Of a DNA stretch of 64,000 nucleotides, positions 23,600-34,687 are shown piece by piece. This stretch comes from Gnetum montanum. Its lineage: Eukaryota > Streptophyta > Gnetopsida > Gnetales > Gnetaceae. The stretch covers positions 37,249-101,248 of the forward strand of contig MNCI01022333.1 of NCBI GenBank assembly GCA_015680685.1, written 5' to 3'. Each line of letters starts with the position of its first letter. Within the stretch, counting starts at the first letter, position 1. Made by a program: the position numbers and the translations under genes. The notes under the pieces are model-generated. The model was not told the DNA's origin. It saw only the letters and a list, made by a program, of their open reading frames with translations, and did no database searches.

Positions 23600-24040
23600 A
23601 AGATGAAGAAAGGAAAAAGCTTGAGATTTCGACAAAGGCTACAAACTTTTCTACCTAGAAAAAGAAAATCAACGCAAGGAAGTGGCATCATCTTTGATCA
23701 ATTTGTTAAAGATAAGATGGTACAAGTATACCACCATAGCGATAGTATTATGGATATAAAACTTATATTTGGCAATAAGATCATCAACATTATCAATGTA
23801 AATGCTCCAAAATTTGACCTAACAAATTCGATCAAGCAAAGTTTTTGAGATTCAATGGATTTTGTGATTTAAGGAACTTTCAAACAAAAAAGCATATTTA
23901 TTGGGAGGGATTTAATGGTTATGTTGGATCTATGAAGATTATATATGATAAGATTCACAAAGGACACGAACTTGGAAAGTCAGATGAGATGGAATATTTG
24001 CTACTACAAGTTGTAAGTGCCTACAACTTTGGCTATTGAA
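23600..24040 (+). pseudogene. LINE (RTE-like) endonuclease relic at the A/B junction
   Basis: More complete than the copy at the window start. It shows a G-S-G-I-I-F-D-Like start, D-I-K-L-I-F-G-N-K-I-I-N-I-I, N-A-P, then after a frame change F-N-G-Y-V-G and I-H-K-G-H-E-L-G, ending with A-Y-N-F-G-Y. These follow the order of motifs in the exonuclease/endonuclease/phosphatase domain of RTE-type LINEs, which nicks target DNA to prime reverse transcription. Stops and the frame change make it non-functional. The reverse transcriptase does not follow on this strand. Confidence 0.6.
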
Positions 24041-24151
24041 ATGGTGGTATCTTGAATGTTCTAAATTTTCTACATGTACTTGCACCTTGAATCAATGTAT
24101 ACAATGCATGGAACTCATTTATTTTAACTACTCTATGTTAATTTTCAAGGA

Positions 24152-24452
24152 AAGATCTTTGATGTCCAATTTCATATCTATTATACTCAACTAGGCTCTT
24201 CCGATAATAATTGAAAATTCTTCCCTGTTACCTCCTATGTGAATCAACAAGAAATCTATACGATAAGACCACCCACTTATAGTGAACACAACATCATCAA
24301 CCTATCTTAGTGGTATAATAACAACCTTATCTATAATCACTAACTTGATATTGCTCTTCTTCAGTGTGGGTAGGTCATAGGCTTTGTACATTTCCTATAA
24401 AATGATGTTTAACGTTGAACCTAAGTTTAGTAGAGCTTTGCATAGTGGATTT
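24152..24452 (-). pseudogene. Retroelement aspartic protease relic, copy B
   Basis: Copy of 412-712 with the same internal stops and degraded active site; only a few base differences. Nothing suggests activity. Confidence 0.5.
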
Positions 24453-24479
24453 CCTGCTAAGATTGGTTATCTTTCATAG

Positions 24480-25636
24480 AAGAATGTCAACTTTGATTTG
24501 GACTCTACATGAGGAAGGACTACTATTTTAATAGTGGTGTTAGCATTTTTTTGTCCTATTGGATGAATTTATTAATCACATGGAGGCATTTGAATGTTGT
24601 TACCCTTTGTTGCTCTCTTACTTAGATGAAGTGATGGGTTCACTAGGATAATCCATAAGGCTTGAAAGTCATAGTGAAAAAAGGGAATTTCCTATGTTAA
24701 TGTTTAAAACTACTAGCACCATTATCCATATGTATGTATGCTACAGGTGGCAATTTTTATGATTTCATACAAACATTTTCTGCAAATTAGTCAACTATCA
24801 TTTTACATTATTCCTACCACCTTTTACATTTCCACCTACAATTGCCTACTTTCTCTGACTTTGTTTCTCCAAGGACTTATGAAAGCAAGGAAGGAAACTA
24901 GAAACCGAATGATTTCAAGCCAGAGAACTGGAAACTGAATGAAAAATTGATTACCAATGAGTCACCAACAATTCCGACGTTGGTCTGTTGTAGCCTCATT
25001 TACGTGGTTTTAAGCTACTATGCTGATATCTGCATGAGACTGCCAGAGAGTCTTAGATGCTTTATTCCAAAATCTATAGAATCCTATCAATGAAGAAACA
25101 TTTCTACATATTTTAGTGGATAATGTGCTGCGGAAAATTCCAACAGTTATGTGCATTTTCTAGACAAAAACTTTTACGAAACTTTGAGACCCAAATCCAT
25201 ATTGATAGTGAATAGCGGGTTGAAGAAGGTATCAAATGATCATCAACCTACATAACAGATTTAACAACATGAGGATCTGACCATAATGTATATGAATCAC
25301 AGGTAGCACACAAACATCTTTGTTTTCTAACACCATCTAAAAAAGAAATCAGGTTTTTGTATCTTGATGGAATATTCAACAATTGGCGTCAATGCCTTAC
25401 CGAGCAAATCTGTGGCTAGATCCATGACTATTATGAATGGTGGTATACCACTTTGGACTTTGACCGTTTGGAAAAATTTATCAAATCCAATTTGACTGAA
25501 CATTTAATTTGTCAAGTGTGGATAGACCCTGGGCAGCAGAAAAAAATATCAAATCCAATTTGACTCTTACAAGTCATAGAGCAATTAGTCCATGCTCTAC
25601 TTATAGCTTGGGTCTACCTCAGCAAACCTAACCAAT
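24480..25636. other. No gene recognised (copy B)
   Basis: Equivalent to 740-1896. The short frame present in copy A around the ggaaactgaatg repeat is not preserved here. Confidence 0.45.
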
Positions 25637-25737
25637 GATAGGTAGCTCAAGTGGTTAGATCATTGTAACAAACATAGCTAGTGATAATTAGCTAAAGCAA
25701 TTAGTGGGCAAGAGGTTTCTAGTTCGAATCACACTTA
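25637..25737 (+). repeat. tRNA-derived SINE head, copy B
   Basis: Box-A-like ggtagctcaagtgg at 25641-25654 and box-B-like agttcgaatc at 25721-25730. Unlike copy A, it is followed by an additional 245 bp. Confidence 0.5.
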
Positions 25738-25982
25738 AGGTATCATTATACTTCCTAATAATTCTTCTAAATGGTCATTCTTTGAGGTTTCAAACAAGCC
25801 TAAAGCCAAACAGTTTACACATACCCCTTTATGTGAAATGAATGAAATTGTTGAAGCTTGCAATGACATGTTCCTAGGAATAGAGTAACGTTGTTTCCAT
25901 TGCAAGTATGTAGTGCTATGAAGCTTGTATATGAATGTGAAAGTGGAGAGAACACTATACGTGTGCAGAGAATAGCCACTTA
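25738..25982. other. 245-bp segment present only in copy B
   Basis: The segment is bracketed by the direct repeat cactta (25732-25737 and 25977-25982), which occurs once in copy A. That fits either deletion in copy A between short repeats or insertion in copy B with a 6-bp duplication. No terminal inverted repeats are visible. Lying directly behind the SINE box B, it may be the SINE body, in which case copy A is the deleted one. Confidence 0.6.
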
Positions 25983-26876
25983 TAATAAGGGCTTTCATAT
26001 AACTACCTCATGATAAATGACCGATGTTGTGCCTATTGTATATATTTTAAGAATTGGTATGAATATTTCTGTCTATGGTTAAAACAATAATTTTTGTTCC
26101 AAAAATATAGAATCCATGCCTTGTGATAACCTTTATCCCATCATTTTGATAGCTGATTTTGGTGAAGCAAACTAGAGAGAAATACCAGGAAAATATAATT
26201 TTAAGGGTTTATTAAAAGGAAAAAATAATTCATATGTAAACTTGAACATTTCATCTTCAGGATCAAAGCATCAGAACATGTCAATCCTTTAACTTCCAAA
26301 TAAAAATTTGGAAGAAAACAATGAACCCCATGTTGAATGTTTTGACAAACAGATATTTTAGATCATATAATATCAATGCACAACAACATCCTTCTTTGAT
26401 TGATCCCTGCAAGAAGATTTGTTATATAAAAAATTTAAATATAAAACCTATCACTTAATAAAAGAATTGAACCTTCTAGTAATTAAAATGCATTAAGGAT
26501 CTAGCTCTTCATTGAGGAAAATGGCAAAAGATAACTCATGTAACTATCCCCATTTTGCTGGGACAAGGCAAAGAGGATTATGAGTAATTAAAATGAAGGG
26601 CCTAATATAATGAAACATATTTTATTTAAAAGGGTAACTTTGCAATGGCTAAAACTGAACTGTGTAATCAAAAATAGTTTACTTCATTTCAGAATCACTG
26701 ACTACCAATAAAAGGCTATCTTAATACATATACATACCTTAATACATATACATACTAAAATGCTTAGCCTGAAAAAAGAAGTATTAAGAAAATGACAACT
26801 TTAAATTATTAGAATATTTCACAGAGCAAGGAACAAGCCACTCTTTTGTGATCCTATAAAAAAGAATAGAACATAC

Positions 26877-27012
26877 CCACGAGCAGAAGCCTAGCGTGAC
26901 AACTGATATAACTGCACAACTTCATTTGAGGCATGACATGCTAAAAGAAGATAATTGCGAGGCTGAACCATCCAAGCATATCTCATGAACAAGCCTGATT
27001 ATATACACATTG
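26877..27012 (-). pseudogene. MPC1: Mitochondrial pyruvate carrier 1 exon, copy B (two nonsense codons)
   Basis: Equivalent of the exon at 2894-3029. Relative to copy A, a Tyr codon near the start has become TAA, and the Trp codon of the S-R-W motif has become TAG (26893-26891). The rest, including the V-Q-P-R-N-Y-L-L-L and A-C-H-A-S-N-E motifs, is still readable. It cannot encode the carrier. Confidence 0.8.
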
Positions 27013-28514
27013 CTGCACATTTAGATAAACATAAGAAGCCAAAACAAAGTAGCTATGGTGTCAAAAACACCACCACTGGACATAAGAGTAATGAATCTGT
27101 GAGAACAAGAATCAGTAACACTAAGAATTATTAAAGAAAGAATGATAAGTAAAAGTAAATGAACAAGTAGTCTGTTGCATGAATGTTCCCATCATTACAG
27201 TTAACATTGATCATTTTCTTCTTTACTCAATAAAATCCCTAGCTAATTATGAAGTATATCCCTTTACAACATATAGTACACAGAACATAACTGTTTTTAT
27301 TACATCCTAAATCCCAGCGATCTGCAATCATTAATTTCTTATAAATCTCAGCATAACCCCTTGAGATTAAACTTGTGAAAAATGCAAATAATAGGCAACA
27401 AAGAAGTTAAGTCTTGTATATTATGTAGTTTAAAAAATATATCTACAAATAATTAGTACTGCCAAAAATTTCACATCCCATACTCTCATTTGGCTTTGAG
27501 GGCCATTTGTTACATATTAATAGTTTTTCGCCTTCATTTTAATTTTTTTCCCACTTAGTGTTCCACATTGTCAAATGTCAGATCAAATCAGTTGGCCTTG
27601 TTAGGAGAAGTGTTTTTTGCTTATACACATTTGGATGCTAGACGTGGCAAACTTGGGCTATTTTTTCTAGTGATGAAGACATGTTTGTGTATAGAAAAGT
27701 ATTGGCTGCTGAAGGCTAACATTTTCTGAAGGCACAACTAAATTTTTTATTTGATCTACCTGCATTTCTTTGTTTTAATTCTTAAATACAACCCCAAAGT
27801 CTCTATAAAAAGATAACTTAAATTTTCAACAGTTAATCTACAAGCTCATGTGCCAGCCCTAGTGCTCAAACACTGAATTTTATAAATGAAAACGTCAGAA
27901 TCAGTGTGAATTGGCAATAACTTAGTAAAAAACACATAAGTGGTTAAGCTAATGATGAACTCAGCTTGGAAATATGTGAATAAATATCAATCCTGGTTAT
28001 TGTTCATTTACAATTCAGCATATCAGTTATTGCTTGACATGCTTTCTGCAGCAGTTCGTTAGCATTTTTGTGTCCTACCAATGACTGCCACGTCAACATC
28101 CTTGTTCAAAGCTCTTACCCTGTCAGGTCATCCTTCCTATCCTAACATATATTAGCAATAAATTGAAAGACTAATGAATCATTATTGATATTTTTAAATT
28201 AAAAATACCACGTCAAACAATTGAAATAAGCACTAACACCTTTAATTGAAACAACTGAAATATTAGCAAATGCAATATTGAAGATTAATAACATATTTTT
28301 ATGCAATATTTTACATTGAGTACATTAAATATAGATGCAATTGTAAGATTGCAAATTTAATTGATTTGTTCTAAATATTACTTTGATAATTTTATTAAGG
28401 ATATTTTCAAAATTCATCGCAAATATATTTCTAGCCGGGAGATAAAATTTCAATTTCATTTTGAATTATGTTTAAAGATCTTACAAGCTTTATTATTTTT
28501 TAAAAGTCAAAACA
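27013..28514. other. No gene recognised (copy B)
   Basis: Equivalent to 3030-4514, ending at the retrotransposon insertion point. Nothing recognised. Confidence 0.45.
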
Positions 28515-28519
28515 ATGTT
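28515..28519. repeat. Target-site duplication, left
   Basis: ATGTT immediately before the 5' LTR. The same five bases follow the 3' LTR at 45680-45684, and they occur once at the unoccupied site in copy A. Confidence 0.95.
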
Positions 28520-29840
28520 TGAAACACCGTGAAAATTACGGGTCGGCCTCAGGTGAAGATTCGTAATTTGAACATGAAGGTGCCTCAAAATTTTTCTAAG
28601 GACAAGTTTACGCTCCATCACGCACGGCAGCGTGATGAGCGTGATAAGCTCCAGGACAATTAAGGGAAAATCCAAAGAGACACGACGGGTTGACCCTTAT
28701 TCTCACGCAACGCTTGACCAACTGATCTTTACACACATTACGCGGCGATGCGTACTCGCGCGTGGGTCAGAATGCAAGTGCGCGCTCATTTATGCTGCAT
28801 CACGCACAGTTGCATGATGAGCGTAAAACAAGCCTGAGCGCGTGCTTGTTAGATTGCACTCATACACACAACACAACGCGAATGAGCGCAAACGCAGCCG
28901 ATACATGCCTATCATGGGCTTGTTCTCCACACGCACAGCACGCAAACGAGCGTGTTGTGCGTAGTCGCAGTTCGACTTAAAAGAAGCAAGTCAGCAGGAT
29001 CCGCGACATTCGGGCCCACATCATCAGAGTTGCGCGTGTCGCGGCCTATAAATACCCCGGTTGACACATATACAAAAAGGGGGGGGGACGAAAAAGAAGA
29101 CAGAAGTAAGAAGCCAAGTTAACAGAGCACCAGAGCACTTATCACTTTTCATAGCAGATCAAGAGGACAAAAGCATTTTCTGAACAAGGGAACTTATCGC
29201 CCTGAAACAGAGAAACAAGAGCAACCTCTTGGCGGCAGACATCATCCTTTAGCAGGAACAGAACATAGCACGCCCGAGCCCTCACAGCAGATCTGTCTGA
29301 AGCCGAGAAGCAGAATGGAAATTGCAGAGTTGTCTCGCCTGGTTAGTAGGTCCTATCGGTCCGAAGATCGTTAGACTTCAGAGCTTGACCATTCTTGCAC
29401 CTAAGCCTTGGTTCAAAAGGTAGATTAGATTTCTGTCTAGGCAGTTTTCTTGTTGTTTTGTGCTCACCTTTGTATTCAATTTGCCAGGGGCTTTCTCCCG
29501 TTGTAACATTGTATACACCCAATCACGCATTCTATTTGGCATTGAAACATAGATCTTGGATCTTTGCAAATTGCACGATTTTTGCTCCTGATTCTCATCT
29601 TTTCGGCATTTTGGCATTATCCTCGCAGTGGTCCAATTACATCGTTGTCTCACCATTTTACGATCGATCTATAATCAACATCGTTTTTACTGACCCGTAA
29701 GTCCCTGTCTGATCGACAAGACCGTTAAGGGCACCACGGATTCATTTTTCCAGCTTAGCCCTCGCGCGGATCCGTGGTAAAAACTGTGTACATGAAATTT
29801 CGGTCGGTATTTCCAGCTGCCGATGTTTTCCGTTATTACA
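28520..29840 (+). repeat. 5' LTR (1,321 bp)
   Basis: Begins tgaaacaccgtg and ends ccgttattaca. It contains a TATA box at 29047-29054 and a G-run just after it. The U3 carries an imperfect inverted repeat (acgctccatcacgc...gcgtgatgagcgt, about 28609-28641) and a relative of it about 160 bp further on. It holds one unit of a 75-bp repeat that is present twice in the 3' LTR. Confidence 0.95.
29047..29054 (+). promoter_or_regulatory. 5' LTR TATA box
   Basis: TATAAATA followed by ccccgg. Expected to direct transcription of the element about 30 bp downstream, just before or within the G-run. The 3' LTR has the identical word at 44887-44894. Confidence 0.7.
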
Positions 29841-29846
29841 GTTTTC

Positions 29847-29864
29847 TGGCGCTAGAAGGAGGGC
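29847..29864 (+). other. Primer-binding site candidate
   Basis: tggcgctagaaggagggc lies six bases after the 5' LTR. The TGGCG start matches the usual complement of a tRNA 3' end (CCA); I cannot assign the tRNA. A 220-bp untranslated leader follows up to the gag start codon. Confidence 0.6.
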
Positions 29865-30087
29865 CTTCAGGCTCCGATCCGAATATTTCGGGTAACCCTG
29901 TTAGCGATCTATACCCTAGGCCGTAGACATAATACCTCTAGGGAGGTCTAAGGTCAATTGTGTGGTATTCGATTGGTTGCAAAGATGATTTCTTTGAAAT
30001 CCGGCAGGGTAGAAAGCCTTTTGTGCTGTTTGCCAACTTTTCTTTTTGTCAAATCCGATTTCCAGTCATTTTTTTCATCGTTGATCC

Positions 30088-33000
30088 ATGGACTCTTACT
30101 ACGTTAACACAACAGCCACAGCCGCCATGGTCACCGTCGACCCGGGTGTCGCGCCCGTGAACTCGACGGTGGTCACGGGGCCAACCCCCGGTGCAATCGG
30201 TTCTCAGGGGCCCCTGCGCCATTCATTAAGGCTTCAGGGGAAAGATCCTATATTTACGGTCATAACCCCTGAAGACTACAACTTTATTTGCGTCAAGATC
30301 TAGGCGAGGTTGGCCCTCAGCCGAGCCGAGCTTGAGACAAAACGCAACTTTGAGGTGCTCCACCGAGGAGGTTACGATTTCAAGCCAACGGCTTATGATA
30401 TAATCCCCTTGACCGAGCACCAAAACGAACTGATTTCCCAGCTAATCATGGCTAAAGGCCAGGCCTCACAGCCTGCGATAGAACCTGAGCGTGAGGAGGA
30501 AGCAGAGGCAGAGGACGAATTCGCCGCCATGTCGGAGCATTCGTTCCATACCTTGTCTCCTTAGACATACGTAAATCCGTTGTTCCCTTTCAACGGAGAT
30601 ACAGCTTCTATAGACTTGGCCATGACCATGCAGATGCGCATACCTATTCTCCCTCAGGCCCACGCGCAGCCGTCTGGTTCGCACCAGGCTAACGCGCAGC
30701 CGTCTGGGTCACACCAGGTAAATGCGCAGCCTTCCGGGACGCAACTGCAGTATAACGCGGGGACACTTCCGTTGCAGCATACAATAAACACTCCGGTGGC
30801 CGGTCTGACGGCTGCCATCCCCCATTTCATCCCGCACGTACAGACTCACGCCATGCCTTTGACTCGTCCCGAAGTGTTCCCGCCTCCGCCAACTCAACAG
30901 CATACCGCGACTCTGCCGCCGCAAACCTTTGTCTAGTACCCTGCGACAAGTCATTGGGTCAACCCAACAACAGGCCAGTAGACACAGGCAGCTTACAATG
31001 TGCAACCCCCGCCAGCACCGGCAGCGCAATTTTCACGGGTGCTTCCTCGTTACACTTATCACTATGCCCAGCAGCAGGCTACAGCTAACCCCTCGTCACA
31101 GGTTGGCAGGTGGTGGTCTTCGCAGGCTCCTCAAACCGCAGGGATCCCTGCCCCACCAGCTGTTGCCCAACCACCCTCGGCATTTCAGTGGCCAAGGGCT
31201 ATCCAGCCAGTCCCTCAGCCTGCTGCACATCAGCCTACTGCACAGTCGCCTACTGCACAACCACAGCTGTTGACAGGTCTGGATCAAGCGTTCCAGCTTA
31301 TCCAGATACTTACTGAGGAGGTTCGATGCCTCAAGACCGCTGGATCTGACACCATTCAGATCATGGACTTCTACCAAGATGATCCGATTAATCCAGCGGT
31401 CCTCATGTTGTCGCTACCACCAGGGATGTCCCTCCCACATTTTACTAAGTATAATGGGGAGGGGGATCCCAACACCCACTTGGCCACCTTCAGGTCCGAA
31501 TCCTTGTTGTTGCAACCATGGCCGCACACTCTGGTCAGAGTTTTTGTAATGTCGTTAACAGAGAAGGCTTTAGACTGGTACAGAGCTCTCCCACGCTCTT
31601 CCATTGTAACATTGGAAGAGCTGCTAATCCAATTTGTGACTCGATTCAGATACAACATGAAACCGGAAGTCACGTTGGAGCAGCTTATGGGGGTGAAACA
31701 AGACCCGCTCGAAACGGTCCAAAAGTTCATATAGCGTTGGAACGCTACCTTGAATGAGATCCGTGACCCGCTCGCGGACTCCCATCTGCTGGCCATATTC
31801 AAGGGAGCGGTCAACGACTTTATCAAGTCCAAACTGTATTACCTTTCCCCTGGAGACATACGCCAGGCCTTTGCCCAGGTCCGGAGCATCCAAGATGCTG
31901 CGGAAGCTAGCAAAGACCTGGCATACATTGCTTACAGGAACATGCACAACAAAGCCAAGGACAAGAGTAAGCCAGCAACCACCACTGTAGCGGCGTTGAC
32001 TAAGAACGCCAAGAACAAGGGCAAGAAGGCCCCAGTGACAGCGCCGCCTGAGACCACGGCTAGTGCCAGCACTAGCCAGCCCACGGCTGCCCCTCAACAG
32101 CCCCCCCAGCCAAAGCCGAATTTTGAGCGTAAAGACCGTTCGAAATACGCGGCTCTTCCAGTGAAACACTCTGAACTGCTTAAACAACTGTTAGCAGCAG
32201 GACATATTCAACCCAAGAAAGTGTCCGAGGAAGCCCTGAAACATCACAGACGACACTGTGAACTGTCGAAGGATCCTTCCTTAGCGTTGCCTAACGAGCC
32301 GGCAGTTCCGAGATCTTTCCGGCTGGATCGCTTTTGTGACTACCATCAGATGTGTGGTCACGACACGGATTACTGCTGGGCGTTGAAAGACGATATTCAA
32401 CGCATGATCGATGAAGGTCATCTGAAGCTAGACAGCAGTAACCCAACACGTCCAGAAAACCAGACATTACATGTCTATAAGGATCCGTTAAACGCAACTT
32501 ATGATCCTTATACAATCACTGTGATGAGTACGGACAGTGAGCGTAAAGGGCCGCCAAAGCAACCGTTTGTTTTGCGTGTGCCCGCCAGCTCACAAAAGGG
32601 GACAACTACTTCTTCGGCAGCAGGTGGGGTCTCACGGCCACCGTTCATTATACGGGCGCCTTCTCAGTCACGACCTCAGTCACACGCTACCGCTCAAGCC
32701 GCAGCTTCACCTGCGCCCACACCGAGGGCATCCTTCATCATTAGGGTGCCCCGACCACAGGCTGCTCCTCTCACGCAGGGGCAGACCTCGAAACAACATC
32801 ATCAAGCATCGCCTCCTAAGCGGAAGGAGGAGAGCACTGAAGATAGCTCTATGCTCGGCTTCCCGAAGCCCAGGCCCCTGGCCTCTGCACCCATGGCTGT
32901 GCCCCAGAAGCACGGCAAAGGTACAGAAACGCAGCAACCTTCTCTTGGTAGTAAGAAAAGAAACCCCTCTTCTAACACCGCTCCGCCTCCGGAGATCCGT

Positions 33001-33970
33001 CTCTTGGGGCGGATGGAGGAGGATAAGGGGGATAAACCACCCTACCGAGATATGGACCTCCTCAACGCATTCACGCAGGTCAAACAAGCTCTCAAGCAGA
33101 AGAATACAACGCTGAGCTTGTACGATCTTTTGATGACTTCTCAAGAACACCGCGAGGCTATGGTACGCATGCTGATGTCCATATCAGTGGATGCCAGCTT
33201 GCCAGCAAAAGAGGAAGCAATACACGCTATCATGTTTCCTCCTGACGCTAAACAACCCAAGCCCGCCTCATTGACCTTTCTGGACGAGTCTGTTAAAGAT
33301 GATCCGGAGAAGGGTCAAGTGACAACGGAACCAATATTCATCACCATTCGGGTCGGTCAGTACCGGATCCGGAGGGTGCACGTGGATGATGGCGCAACCA
33401 CTAATGTCGTCCCCTATTCCATCATGGATAGGTTGGGTCTGGTCGACTAGATCACTCCCATGACGACGGCCTGCGTAAAATCCTTCAATGGAGCACGGGT
33501 TCAAGTTAAGGGGACGGTGCGTATTGAGTTTGTGGTGGGGAATCAATTCCCCACAGAAGCCACGTTTCTAGTCGTTGAGGAGATGCCAGGCATCAGCCTG
33601 ATCTTAGGGAGGTCGTGGTTAGCCCAGCTGAGGGCGATCTCGTCGCCTATCCATCAGGAGATACCCCTGCCTTACGCCGGAGGGGAGGTTATCATACGTG
33701 GCGATGAGATCACTCCCCGGACCGTTAGTAACATTGCGGAAGAGCGGGGTTCAGAGATTGAAACGGCTGATGACCAGCCTTCTCCCCAAGCCCCTGAACA
33801 GACCAATGACAATACTGACGGTCTAGCCTGGGCTGACTTGCCATTCCCGAATGACAGCGTAGAGGAGTCGAACTGTAAACCTCCTCGCCCTTATTCAGCA
33901 GTGAACATCAAAGCCGCTAAGAAGCAGTTGCGCATTGATGGTTGAACGAAGCCCTACAGCGTGCATGCAT
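30088..33970 (+). pseudogene. gag: gag-protease region (one frame, interrupted only by nonsense codons)
   Basis: Starts at ATG 30088 and stays in one frame to 33943. TAG codons interrupt it at 30301, 30562, 30934, 30979, 31732 and 33448, and it ends at TGA 33943. Order: a Gln/Pro-rich N-terminal half with three A-Q-P-S-G repeats; a capsid-type retrotransposon gag domain from about residue 454; a Lys/Ala-rich linker; a Tat-type zinc knuckle C-D-Y-H...G-H-D-T-D-Y-C from about residue 750; and an aspartic protease with D-D-G-A at about 1100 and I-L-G-R at about 1171. Gag packages element RNA and the protease matures the polyprotein. No frameshift is present. Several TAGs fall where relatives have Gln. 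It may splice at 33971 onto the downstream pol exon, with the TGA then being one more mutation. Confidence 0.9.
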
Positions 33971-34002
33971 GTAAGTTAGCGTATTTACCAACCGCTTGTT
34001 TT

Positions 34003-34120
34003 CTTTGTGCCTGTATGCTTTACGCTTATTTTCTTTGTGCCTGTATGCTTTCCGCTTGTTTTCTTTATGACTGTGTGCTTATGCTTGTTTCCTTTATGTC
34101 TGCGTACTTTATATCTGTGT
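34003..34120 (+). repeat. Short pyrimidine-rich tandem repeats
   Basis: Three or more degenerate units of roughly 32 bp of the form ttttctttgtgcctgtatgctt, just after the proposed splice donor. Pyrimidine-rich on the sense strand; no further interpretation. Confidence 0.6.
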
Positions 34121-34251
34121 GCTTTTACGCTTCGTCCTTTGACTCTTGCCGTTTACGCTTCGCCTTTTGCCTTTGCATATGTCATTTCACGCATATTCTT
34201 ATACGCATGATACCAGCTATTGCTTCATACAATGCCCAGGTCTACCTGTTT

Positions 34252-34589
34252 ACGCAGTGGCCCACAACGGCCTTAAACTAGTTAGCTTACGCAGTGGCCC
34301 ACAATGGCCTTAAACTAGTTAGTTTACACAGTGGCCCGCAATGGCCTTAAACTAGTTAGCTTACGCAGTGGCCCGCAACGGCCTTAAACTAGTTAGTTTA
34401 CGCAGTGGCCCGCAATGGCCTTAAACTAGTAGTTGCCATTTACAACTTTCTTTCATATTTATGCACCACCTACATGGTTTACACCAATACGCAGTGGCCC
34501 GCAACGGCCTTAAACTAGTAGTTATTTCACAATTTACGCATCGATGCATAGGCTATTCACGCTTCTCGGCCCGCAATGGCCTTAAACTA
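34252..34589 (+). repeat. 37-bp minisatellite inside the retrotransposon
   Basis: Five near-identical 37-bp units run from 34252 to about 34436 (acgcagtggcccacaacgg, then ccttaaactagttagctt). Partial units follow at about 34490-34522 and 34567-34589. The changes between units are mostly C/T and A/G. On the minus strand it lies just beyond the stop codon of the antisense gene, in its 3' flank. Confidence 0.9.
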
Positions 34590-34687
34590 AGACAAAATGA
34601 CAAAATGACAAAAAATATGATAAATAGTCAAACTTTATAATAGCTTTGTTCTTCAACTCATTGTGACAGAAAGCCAGAAAAACAAAA

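Noticed and set aside
30466-33546. Minus-strand open frames opposite gag-protease
   Set aside because: They are shadows of the gag-protease coding sequence: short, without splice signals or recognisable domains.
34252-34589. A CRISPR-like array
   Set aside because: The 37-bp units abut one another with no unique spacers, and the context is a plant retrotransposon; this is a minisatellite.
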